Below are positions 54,299 through 64,000 of a DNA stretch of 64,000 nucleotides, piece after piece (the stretch's first letter is position 1; each line of letters starts with the position of its first letter). A model generated the notes under the pieces. It did not search any database. It was not told the origin of the DNA and saw only the letters and a program-made list of their open reading frames with translations. The DNA lies in contig NZ_QYAC01000005.1 of the NCBI RefSeq assembly GCF_016758195.1, forward strand, positions 310,001-374,000. Direction: 5' to 3'. Both the position numbers and the translations under genes were made by a program. The DNA comes from Leucobacter chromiireducens subsp. solipictus (GTDB lineage Bacteria > Actinomycetota > Actinomycetes > Actinomycetales > Microbacteriaceae).

Positions 54299-54325
54299 AC
54301 TGCTATCTGAGGGTCGAGGTTTGGA

Positions 54326-55261
54326 TCACAGTTCCGCGGTGGGCCAGGCGATGCCCTGCGCAAACTCGATCAACGCGCTCGTTCGCGCCGGCAGCGGGCG
54401 GTCCGGGGACCAGATCATATCGATCGCCACGGGCCGCACCGCCGGCGCGATGCGCTTGGTGACGAGCGGGTTCCCCTCGTTGCTGTGCGGGGTCGCGACG
54501 CGGGTGACCAGGATCCCGTAGCCCAGCCCGCGCGCCACGAGCGTGCGGACCACCTCATAGCTCGTGGTGCGGTGCCGGATCCGCGGCTGGAGCCCCCGGG
54601 CCGTGAACAGCGACATCGTGTGATCGCTCGAGGGCGGCGCGTCGAGGAGGATCAGGTCGTCGGTGACGAGCTCTTCGAGGCGCACCTCGGGTGCACCGGC
54701 CAGCGGGTGGCCCGCGGCGAGCAGCGCGTGTGCGCTGAGTTCGTAGAGCCGCGCGCGGTGGGTGTGCGCGGGCACGAGCATGTCGTAGACCACGGCCACG
54801 TCGACCCGGCCGGAGGCGAGGTCGTCGACGAGCTGGTCCTGGGTGGCCTCCCGGATCGAGAGCTCGATCTCGGGGTGCAGCTCCCCGAAGTCCTGCAGTA
54901 GCGGAGGCAGGATCGTGGGGGCGAGCGTCGGATAACAGCCGACGACGATCGGGCCGGAGAGCCGCCCCGCACCCCCGACCACACGGCCCAACTCCTCGGC
55001 TTCGGCGAGGATGCGGCGCGCGTGCACGAGCAACTGCTCGCCCGACGGGGTCAGGGTGAGGCCGTGCGCGCGGCGCCGGATGCACAGCCGCTCGCCCATG
55101 ACGGACTCGAGCTCGGTGATCGCGTCCGACATCGCGGACGGCGAGATCCTGAGGGTTGCAGCCGCGCCCGCGATCGTCCCGTCATCGGCCGCCGCCGCAA
55201 GGTAGGCGAGCTGACGCAGCGTGAACGCGGGGAGCGGATGCGGCGCGGGATCCTGCGTCAT
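54326..55261 (-). CDS. LysR-family regulator coupled to the HtaA gene
   Basis: 311 residues. Helix-turn-helix AGAAATLRISPSAMSDAITE lies at about residues 31-50, with an effector domain after it. The ATG overlaps the HtaA stop (ATGA), so both are made together. A palindrome lies between HtaA and the P450 fusion, so it probably controls both. The effector may be the P450 substrate or heme (inference). Confidence 0.88.
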   Translation of the reverse strand: MTQDPAPHPLPAFTLRQLAYLAAAADDGTIAGAAATLRISPSAMSDAITELESVMGERLCIRRRAHGLTLTPSGEQLLVHARRILAEAEELGRVVGGAGRLSGPIVVGCYPTLAPTILPPLLQDFGELHPEIELSIREATQDQLVDDLASGRVDVAVVYDMLVPAHTHRARLYELSAHALLAAGHPLAGAPEVRLEELVTDDLILLDAPPSSDHTMSLFTARGLQPRIRHRTTSYEVVRTLVARGLGYGILVTRVATPHSNEGNPLVTKRIAPAVRPVAIDMIWSPDRPLPARTSALIEFAQGIAWPTAEL

Positions 55262-55827
55262 CCGGCAGTCCCGGTGGGCGGCGTGACGACGGGGTCGTCG
55301 AGGAGGGTGCCGCGGGAGTAGGGGCCCGCGAAGAAGAGGTCGGCCCCGTCCGCGGCGAGTCGTGTCCCGACGCAGGTGAGCGTGCCGTCGGCCGCCTCAT
55401 CGACGCGGTCGATCTCCGCGAACACGAGGCGCACGCCGGGCTCGAAGGGATCGCGGATCGTGAGCTGCCACGGCTCCGGGGTGGCCGAGGCGACGGCGCG
55501 GGCACCGGGCGGGGCGACGAGCCAGGGGTCTGCGATCTCGATCCGCATCATGCCATTGTGGCCCTGGAGCGTCACGCTGCCCACGAAGCGCAGCGTGCGA
55601 GCTGCGGGATCCGGCACCGCTGCGGGATCCGGCACCGCTGCGGGATCCGGCACGGCTGCGGGATCCGGCACGGCTGCGGGATCCGGCGCGAATCGAAAGC
55701 CCGTCGGGGTCTGGGCGGCGGGCGGCGTGAGCCGAACGGAACCGTCGGACATCCCGAGGACGTAGGAGATGAGGGAATCCTTGATGCCCCAGGCGAGGGG
55801 GCCGAAAGCTGCGTCGGTGCGGCACAT
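55258..55827 (-). CDS. HtaA-domain (heme-binding type) protein, cytoplasmic
   Basis: 189 residues. One HtaA domain: FGPLAWGIKDSLISYVLG near the N-terminus carries the conserved Tyr, and FVGSVTLQGHNGMMRIEIADP carries the conserved His. In Corynebacterium HtaA these Tyr and His residues bind heme. Usual HtaA proteins are secreted with signal peptides and membrane anchors. This one has neither, so it would act inside the cell. A loop in the domain holds five DPAAVP-type repeats coded by an 18-base tandem repeat. It is divergent from the P450 fusion and coupled to LysR. GAGAAT 6 bases before the ATG suggests a leaderless start. Confidence 0.8.
   Translation of the reverse strand: MCRTDAAFGPLAWGIKDSLISYVLGMSDGSVRLTPPAAQTPTGFRFAPDPAAVPDPAAVPDPAAVPDPAAVPDPAARTLRFVGSVTLQGHNGMMRIEIADPWLVAPPGARAVASATPEPWQLTIRDPFEPGVRLVFAEIDRVDEAADGTLTCVGTRLAADGADLFFAGPYSRGTLLDDPVVTPPTGTAG
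55601..55690 (-). repeat. 18-base tandem repeat, 5 copies, in frame
   Basis: Five consecutive units of GCTGCGGGATCCGGCACC with changes only at the last positions. They code for Ala-Val-Pro-Asp-Pro-Ala hexapeptides in the HtaA domain. The near identity suggests recent expansion. Confidence 0.9.
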
Positions 55828-55850
55828 GCGCCCATTCTCACATGAAACCG

Positions 55851-55870
55851 AATTGATTGAGCAAGTAATT
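55851..55870. promoter_or_regulatory. AT-rich palindrome between HtaA and the P450 fusion
   Basis: AATTGATTGAGCAAGTAATT has symmetric AATT ends and a TTG/CAA core around its centre. It lies 24 bases above the HtaA start and 83 bases above the P450 start. It is a candidate LysR site. Confidence 0.5.
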
Positions 55871-55952
55871 CCGCTTTTCCCTTTCAATAGCACCGCACAT
55901 ACTCAGAAGAAGGCGTGCGGGCCCCCGCACGCGATCATCACAAGGAAGTGAC

Positions 55953-58994
<3,042 letters not shown>

Positions 58995-59073
58995 CGGGTT
59001 CCGCTGTGGCGGGGGCGCCGCGCGCCCGGCCCCCGCCTGTGGATCGCCGCCGCGGATTGTCTGCGGTCCTCGG

Positions 59074-59079
59074 TAGTCT
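59074..59079 (+). promoter_or_regulatory. -10 box TAGTCT of radA
   Basis: TAGTCT is followed by 7 bases and the ATG at 59087, which is leaderless spacing. Confidence 0.55.
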
Positions 59080-59086
59080 CACTCAC

Positions 59087-60409
59087 ATGGCGAAAACGAC
59101 GAGCGCGTACACCTGCACCGAGTGCGGCTGGCAGACCTCCAAATGGGTCGGCCGGTGCGGGGAGTGCCAGCAGTGGGGTACCGTCGTCGAACGCGCTCGC
59201 GAGGGAGCCACGCTCGCACGCACCACCCGAGCGGTGCAGCCCGGTGCCGGGCGCGAAGCGCGCCCCATCACGGAGTACTCCGGCGACACCGTGGCCCACC
59301 AGCCGACCGGAATCGGGGAGCTCGACCGGGTGCTCGGCGGCGGCGTGGTGCCGGGGGCGGCGATCCTGTTTTCCGGCGAACCCGGAGTGGGGAAGTCCAC
59401 GCTGTTGCTGGACACCGCCGCGCGCCTCGCCGCGACCGGGGCCCGCATCCTCTACGCGAGCGGTGAGGAATCGACCGGCCAGATCCGGATGCGCGCGGAG
59501 CGCACGGGGGCGATGCACGACACGCTGTACCTCGCGAGCGAAACCGATCTCGCCACGGTGCTCGGGCACATCGAGTCGGTCGATCCGGCGCTCGTGATCG
59601 TCGACTCCGTACAAACCATGGCGAGCGACCAGATCGAGGGCAGCCCCGGCGGCCCGGCCCAGGTTCGGGAGGTCGCGGCCGCGCTGATCCGCGTGGCGAA
59701 AGGGCGCGGCACCCCGGTGATCCTCGTGGGGCACGTCACCAAGGACGGCTCGGTTGCGGGGCCGCGGCTGCTGGAGCACCTGGTCGACGTCGTCTGCCAC
59801 TTCGAGGGCGACCGGCAGACCTCACTGCGCTTCCTGCGGACCCTGAAGAATCGCTTCGGCCCCACCGACGAGGTGGGGTGCTTCGAGATGACGGGGGAGG
59901 GCATCCAGGAGGTGCCGGATCCGAGCGGGCTGTTTCTCAGCCGCGCGGCCGCTCCGGTGAGCGGCACCTGCGCCACCGTCGCACTCGAGGGACGGCGGGC
60001 CCTGCCCGTCGAGGTGCAGGCGCTCGTAGCGAAGAGCGCGACGCCGAACCCGCGGCGCGTCACGAGCGGGGTCGATCCGGCGCGCGTCGCGATGATTCTC
60101 GCGGTGCTCGAACGCCGGGTCGGCGTGCGCCTCCACGACCAGGACGTGTACGTCTCCACCGTGGGCGGGGTGAAACTCGGGGAACCCGCGGCGGATCTCG
60201 CGATCGCGCTCGCGGTCATCTCCGCCGTCTCGGACCGCCCGCTGCCGCACGACCTCGCGGCATTCGGGGAGATCAGCCTGGCGGGGGAGGTGCGCCCCGT
60301 GACCGGGGGGCCGCAGCGCGCGCAGGAGGCCCGGCGGCTCGGCTACACCCGCATCATCGACGCGGCCGCGGAGACCCTGGACCAGGCCCGAAAGGGGGCC
60401 GGTCTCTAG
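59087..60409 (+). CDS. radA: DNA repair protein RadA
   Basis: 440 residues. Helps branch migration in recombination repair. The N-terminal zinc finger is C10-x2-C13...C24-x2-C27. Walker A GEPGVGKST, the RadA KNRFG motif and the Lon-like C-terminal domain (GEISLAGEVRPVTGG) are present. The start is leaderless, and a longer frame to 58928 overlaps the P450 gene. Confidence 0.95.
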   Translation: MAKTTSAYTCTECGWQTSKWVGRCGECQQWGTVVERAREGATLARTTRAVQPGAGREARPITEYSGDTVAHQPTGIGELDRVLGGGVVPGAAILFSGEPGVGKSTLLLDTAARLAATGARILYASGEESTGQIRMRAERTGAMHDTLYLASETDLATVLGHIESVDPALVIVDSVQTMASDQIEGSPGGPAQVREVAAALIRVAKGRGTPVILVGHVTKDGSVAGPRLLEHLVDVVCHFEGDRQTSLRFLRTLKNRFGPTDEVGCFEMTGEGIQEVPDPSGLFLSRAAAPVSGTCATVALEGRRALPVEVQALVAKSATPNPRRVTSGVDPARVAMILAVLERRVGVRLHDQDVYVSTVGGVKLGEPAADLAIALAVISAVSDRPLPHDLAAFGEISLAGEVRPVTGGPQRAQEARRLGYTRIIDAAAETLDQARKGAGL

Positions 60410-60425
60410 TCCCGCGGAACCGGAG

Positions 60426-60431
60426 TAGACT
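60426..60431 (+). promoter_or_regulatory. -10 box TAGACT of mqo
   Basis: TAGACT is followed by 8 bases and the GTG at 60440, close to leaderless spacing. Confidence 0.45.
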
Positions 60432-60439
60432 TGCACCTC

Positions 60440-61969
60440 GTGAGTAAGAACACGGTAGACGTCGTCCTCGTTGGTGGGGGCATCATGAGCGCCACGCTCG
60501 GTACCCTGATCAAGCAGGTGCAGCCGGACTGGTCGATCGAGATCTTCGAATCTCAGTCGGAAGTGGCCACGGAGAGTACGAACGCGTGGAACAACGCGGG
60601 TACCGGTCACGCCGCACTGTGCGAGCTGAACTACATGCCCGAGGCGGCCGACGGTAGCCTGTCGCCCGCGAAGGCGATCGACATCAACGAGCAGTTCCAG
60701 CTGTCGCGCGAGTGGTGGTCTCACCTCGTGCAGCAGGGCATCCTCGGCACCCCGTCGTCGTTCATCAACGCGACCCGGCACATGACGTTCGTGCGCGGCG
60801 AGGAGAACGTGGACTACCTCCGCCGCCGCTACGAGATCCTCAAGCAGGAGCCCCTGTTCTCCGACATGGAGTTCAGCGACGATCCCGCGCAGATCGCCGA
60901 GTGGGCGCCGGTCCTCGTCGACCGCCGCGGCAAGGACGAGGTCTTCGCCGCAACCCGCTCCGAGAGCGGCACCGACGTGGACTTCGGCGCGGTCAGCCAC
61001 CAGCTCTTCGACCACCTCGTCGCGAACGGTGCCAAGCTGCACCTCGGACACCGCATCCGCAAGGTGAAGCGCGTCAAGGACGGCACCTGGAACGTCCACG
61101 TGCGCAACCGCGCCGGCCACGGCCCCAGCGTCGTGAACGCGAAGTTCGTGTTCGTCGGCGCGGGCGGCGGCGCCCTGCAGCTGCTGCAGTCCTCCAAGAT
61201 TCCCGAGATCCGCGGCTTCGGCGGCTTCCCGATCAGCGGCAAGTTCCTGAAGACGGACAACCCGGAGATCGTGGCGCACCACCGCGCCAAGGTCTACGGC
61301 AAGGCCGCCGTCGGGGCACCCCCGATGTCGGTCCCACACCTCGACACCCGGATCGTCGACGGCAAGGAAAGCCTGCTCTTCGGCCCCTACGCCGGGTTCA
61401 GCCCGAACTTCCTGAAGAAGGGCTCCTGGTGGGATCTGCCCGGCTCGATCCGGATGCACAACCTGGGCCCCATGATCAAGGTCGGCCTGACCCAGTGGGG
61501 CCTTGAGAAGTACCTCCTCGGCGAGCTCATGGCGAGCCGCGAGAAGCAGATGGACACGCTCCGCGAGTACATGCCCGCCGCGCGCACCCAGGACTGGGAG
61601 ATGATCACCGCCGGTCAGCGCGTGCAGGTCATGAAGAAGGACCCCGAAAAGGGTGGCATCCTGCAGTTCGGCACCGAGGTCATCACCGGCGGCGAGGGCT
61701 CGATCGCTGGGTTGCTCGGCGCGTCCCCCGGGGCCTCGACCGCGGTCCACGCGATGCTCGGCGTGCTGCGCTCCTGCTTCCCCGAGCAGTACGCGAACGA
61801 GTGGGAGCAGGTCTTCACGGCCCAGATCCCCGCGCTCGCCTCGGGCGGCCTGAACAACGACGCCGATGCCGCCGCGGCGTCCCTCGCGGAGACCGGGCGC
61901 GTGCTGGGACTCATCCCCGAGGGGGCGCCCGCAGCGGTCGCCGCGGAGTCCGCGCAGGCCGACGCCTAA
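60440..61969 (+). CDS. mqo: Malate:quinone oxidoreductase
   Basis: 509 residues. Oxidises malate to oxaloacetate with FAD and passes electrons to the quinone pool at the membrane. The FAD motif GGGIMSATLG follows the start. NNAGTGHAALCELNY, GAGGGALQLLQSS and LLGASPGASTAVHAML are characteristic of Mqo. GTG 60440 is used because it lies just downstream of the -10 box and puts the FAD site at the N-terminus. Confidence 0.95.
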   Translation: MSKNTVDVVLVGGGIMSATLGTLIKQVQPDWSIEIFESQSEVATESTNAWNNAGTGHAALCELNYMPEAADGSLSPAKAIDINEQFQLSREWWSHLVQQGILGTPSSFINATRHMTFVRGEENVDYLRRRYEILKQEPLFSDMEFSDDPAQIAEWAPVLVDRRGKDEVFAATRSESGTDVDFGAVSHQLFDHLVANGAKLHLGHRIRKVKRVKDGTWNVHVRNRAGHGPSVVNAKFVFVGAGGGALQLLQSSKIPEIRGFGGFPISGKFLKTDNPEIVAHHRAKVYGKAAVGAPPMSVPHLDTRIVDGKESLLFGPYAGFSPNFLKKGSWWDLPGSIRMHNLGPMIKVGLTQWGLEKYLLGELMASREKQMDTLREYMPAARTQDWEMITAGQRVQVMKKDPEKGGILQFGTEVITGGEGSIAGLLGASPGASTAVHAMLGVLRSCFPEQYANEWEQVFTAQIPALASGGLNNDADAAAASLAETGRVLGLIPEGAPAAVAAESAQADA

Positions 61970-61982
61970 CCCTTCCTCACAC

Positions 61983-62026
61983 CGCCGCTGGGCGGGATCC
62001 CGTCTCCGGGGTCCCGCCCAGCGGCG
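61983..62026 (+). terminator. Terminator hairpin after mqo
   Basis: A 20-bp stem with one wobble pair (61983-62002 with 62007-62026) has a TCTC loop and a TTTC tail, 13 bases after the stop. Confidence 0.85.
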
Positions 62027-62051
62027 TTTCCGCGCCCCGCGTCCGGAGTGC

Positions 62052-62086
62052 CCCATGCCCCCATGCCCAAGCCCATGCCCATGCCC
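62052..62086. repeat. CCCATG-rich short repeat
   Basis: CCCATG occurs four times in 35 bases with small interruptions. The rest of 62087-62232 has no supported gene. GTGCGAG (62134) and CTCGCAC (62213) form a weak 7-bp dyad. Confidence 0.6.
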
Positions 62087-62232
62087 GCGAACCTGCGGCG
62101 GGACGCCAGTTTCGCCCCCAAAACTCCTCAGAAAGGTGCGAGATTGCGGGTTCGGCAGGCGGACGCTGGGACGCGAGGCGCCGCGGATGGTTCAGGAGGA
62201 CCCCGGAGGGGCCTCGCACGAGTGGGGGAGAG

Positions 62233-63003
62233 CTATGCGCGGGCCGCGAGCAGGCCCTCGACGTAGTCTGCGGTGTCTTCCCAGCCGGTAACCGCGTGGC
62301 AGGCGACGCCGAGCGCGAGCACCGGGTAGTCGTTGCCGTCGGGGTCGAGCCGGTCGCCGACGAAGAGCATCTCGTCGAGCTGGATCCCGGTGTGCTCCAC
62401 GAGCTTGCGCATCCCGTAGGCCTTGTCGATCCCGCGCCGCGTGATGTCGACCGAGGTCGAGCCGCCACTGCGCACCTCCAGATCAGGGAGGCGATCCGCG
62501 ACGGCGGCCCGCAGCGCATTCTTCTTCGCGCCGCTCGGATCCCACGCGTGCTTCGCGTCGATCGGCGCACGCTGACCCAGCGCGGAGAACGTCACCTGCG
62601 AGCCGCGATCCTCGAGGATCTCGCCCCAGGGCGCTGCCTCCCAGAGGCTGAGCCGCTCGGCCTCCTCGCGCAGCGCGGCGAGTGCGCCGTCCCGCTGTTC
62701 GGCGGTCAGCGACTCCCGGTACACCGTGGTCCAGGCGCCGTTCTCACGGCGTTCATAGCGCGTGCCGCAGGTGGGGAGCAGGTGCAGCCGCGCGAGCGTC
62801 GTCTCATCGACTCCCGCAGACGTGTCGAGTCGAGCCAGGAGCTGCGCCTCAAACTGCGCGAAGTTGCCGCCCGAGATCACCGCAACGCTCGTGCGCTGCA
62901 GGAGCCCGGCGAACGCGGCGAGCATCCGCGGTTCGATCGCGGACTTCGACGGGGCAAGGGTGTCATCGAGGTCGAATGCGACGAGGCGCGGCAGGGCAGT
63001 CAT
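62233..63003 (-). CDS. HAD-superfamily phosphatase (type IIB, phosphomannomutase/SPP-like)
   Basis: 256 residues. HAD motif I is DLDDT (D11, D13), VISGG is motif II, and FVGDRLDPDGND is motif IV. The IIB cap holds SQVTFSALGQ and a DITRRGIDKAYG motif, which resembles eukaryote-type phosphomannomutase and sucrose-phosphatase relatives. It may act on a hexose phosphate. It is read in the same direction as the Orn/Lys/Arg decarboxylase gene, 35 bases after its stop. Confidence 0.82.
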   Translation of the reverse strand: MTALPRLVAFDLDDTLAPSKSAIEPRMLAAFAGLLQRTSVAVISGGNFAQFEAQLLARLDTSAGVDETTLARLHLLPTCGTRYERRENGAWTTVYRESLTAEQRDGALAALREEAERLSLWEAAPWGEILEDRGSQVTFSALGQRAPIDAKHAWDPSGAKKNALRAAVADRLPDLEVRSGGSTSVDITRRGIDKAYGMRKLVEHTGIQLDEMLFVGDRLDPDGNDYPVLALGVACHAVTGWEDTADYVEGLLAARA

Positions 63004-63038
63004 GCCTCGATTCTCCCATGCGGGGTCGGGGAGATCGG

Positions 63039-64000
63039 TCAGTCGGCAAGGACCCGGAACGACGCGACCGCCGGATCGAGCGCGCCTCGAACGTAGCCGA
63101 TGGGAGACGCCGCGACGGTCTGCAGAAACGTGACGGTTGCGGCGGTAATCTCCTCGCCCGGCACCACGTTGGGAATTCCCGGCGGGTATGCGGCGAGGGA
63201 ATCCGCGGAGACGCGACCCGCGGCCTCCGCGGCCGGCACAATCTCGTGGCGGCCAAAGTAGGCGAGCCGCGGTCGGGTCACCATCCGGCCGGCGCGCGGA
63301 AGCTCGGGGAACGTCAGCGGCGGATCCGCGGGCGTCGCCGCGTCGAGCAGCTCCAGGAGCGCATCACCGAAGCGGTGCAGATCCGGGTGCTTTCCCGGGC
63401 CGATAAAGGCGACGATCGCGCTCGCGGTTGAAATCTCGAGGAAGATCCCGTGCTCCGCGCTGAGGCGGTCACGCACCGCGTGACCGCTGAGCCCCGTTGC
63501 GGTCACGTCGATGGACACGCGCAGGGGATCGGCGTCGACAATATCGGGGTACGCGTCGAAGCCGTCCGAGATGATCGGCAGCCGGCCGTCCGCGCGGAGC
63601 CGCTCACGGAACGATTCGACCGTGGTGATGGTCTCCCCGATCTGGGCGGAACCGTGCACGAGCGCGTGGCGCGCCACGTCGAGTGAGCCGAGCAAGAGCG
63701 CGCTCGCGCTTGTCGTCTGCGTCATCATGTAGGCGCGCTCCACCATCGGCTCGAGCGCGTCGGCAAACGGGCCGTCGCTCAGGTGCAGCATCGCGGACTG
63801 GGTGAGACTGCCGCCGAGTTTGTGCGTGCTGGACACGGTGAGGTCCGCGCCGAGCCGCGTCGGAGACTCCGGAAGCGCCGGGTGGAAGCCAAAATGCGAG
63901 CCCCACGCGCCGTCGACCACGAGCGGGACCCCGTGCGCGTGGGCGACCGCGGCGAGGCCGGCCACATCCGCCACGGCACCAAAATAGCTGGGGCTGATCA
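63039..64000 (-). CDS. Orn/Lys/Arg decarboxylase-type PLP enzyme (5' part outside window)
   Basis: The last 320 residues of a fold-type I PLP decarboxylase. SPSYFGAVADV, VDGAWGSHFGFHP and SSTHKLGGSLTQSAML with the PLP lysine are visible. The C-terminal domain has YPPGIPNVVPGEEI, typical of the major Orn/Lys/Arg family without the N-terminal wing domain. The product would be a polyamine or agmatine precursor. The frame is open to the window edge. Confidence 0.85.
   Translation of the reverse strand, partial: ISPSYFGAVADVAGLAAVAHAHGVPLVVDGAWGSHFGFHPALPESPTRLGADLTVSSTHKLGGSLTQSAMLHLSDGPFADALEPMVERAYMMTQTTSASALLLGSLDVARHALVHGSAQIGETITTVESFRERLRADGRLPIISDGFDAYPDIVDADPLRVSIDVTATGLSGHAVRDRLSAEHGIFLEISTASAIVAFIGPGKHPDLHRFGDALLELLDAATPADPPLTFPELPRAGRMVTRPRLAYFGRHEIVPAAEAAGRVSADSLAAYPPGIPNVVPGEEITAATVTFLQTVAASPIGYVRGALDPAVASFRVLAD

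Noticed and set aside
59822-62056. 744-codon minus-strand open frame under radA and mqo
   Set aside because: It spans two well-identified genes on the other strand and has an Arg/Gly/Leu-rich shadow composition with no motif.

Overview
The window is GC-rich actinobacterial chromosome, most likely from the family Microbacteriaceae (a Leucobacter- or Microbacterium-like organism). Four things point there: mycothiol-linked genes (mca, a CGYC mycoredoxin), galactofuranan genes (glf, glfT2), malate:quinone oxidoreductase, and many genes with a TANNNT -10 box only 6-8 bases before the start codon (leaderless mRNAs). I see no rRNA, insertion sequence, integrase or CRISPR array. One tRNA-Ser(CGA) is present.

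Layout. 1-5.4 kb: nucleotide-sugar and surface-polymer genes (LpxD-like acyltransferase, Gfo/Idh dehydrogenase, LicD-methyltransferase fusion, glf). 5.5-10.8 kb: two tandem secreted metalloproteases with SLH wall anchors. 10.8-14.8 kb: LysR regulator, MHS transporter and YtcJ-type amidohydrolase. 14.8-20 kb: glfT2, an O-antigen-ligase-like polymerase and manA. 20-31.3 kb: mostly housekeeping (ribF, a SNF2 helicase, phosphofructokinase, mycoredoxin, phosphate transporter pit with PHO-box-like repeats, aldehyde dehydrogenase, AI-2E family exporter, threonine deaminase). 31.4-42 kb: a catabolic island. It has a LacI regulator facing an operator array, an asparaginase, a deacetylase/cyclic-imidase-like enzyme, an MFS carrier, two SDRs, and a TetR regulator facing a YtcJ amidohydrolase and an APC permease. 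42-52 kb: greA, mca, recQ, a hemolysin III protein, uppS, and a small S-adenosylhomocysteine group (adenosine-type deaminase, luxS, nucleosidase). 52-59 kb: tRNA-Ser, an MHS transporter, a LysR regulator, an HtaA heme-domain protein, and a 1013-residue fusion protein. 59-64 kb: radA, mqo, a HAD phosphatase and a partial Orn/Lys/Arg decarboxylase.

The outstanding item is the 1013-residue protein at 55953-58994. It joins a cytochrome P450, an adrenodoxin-reductase/FprA-type flavoprotein and a C-terminal flavodoxin in one chain. That would be a self-sufficient P450 with a domain order I do not recognise from the P450-BM3, CYP116B or XplA classes. Its divergent neighbour carries an HtaA (heme-binding) domain and is coupled to a LysR regulator, and an AT-rich palindrome lies between them. 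Other notable signals are a four-unit 13-bp operator array over the asparaginase promoter, a 46-bp TetR-type dyad, 11-bp PHO-like repeats before pit, a perfect 23-bp-arm palindrome before uppS, and several in-frame hexamer or 18-mer repeats.
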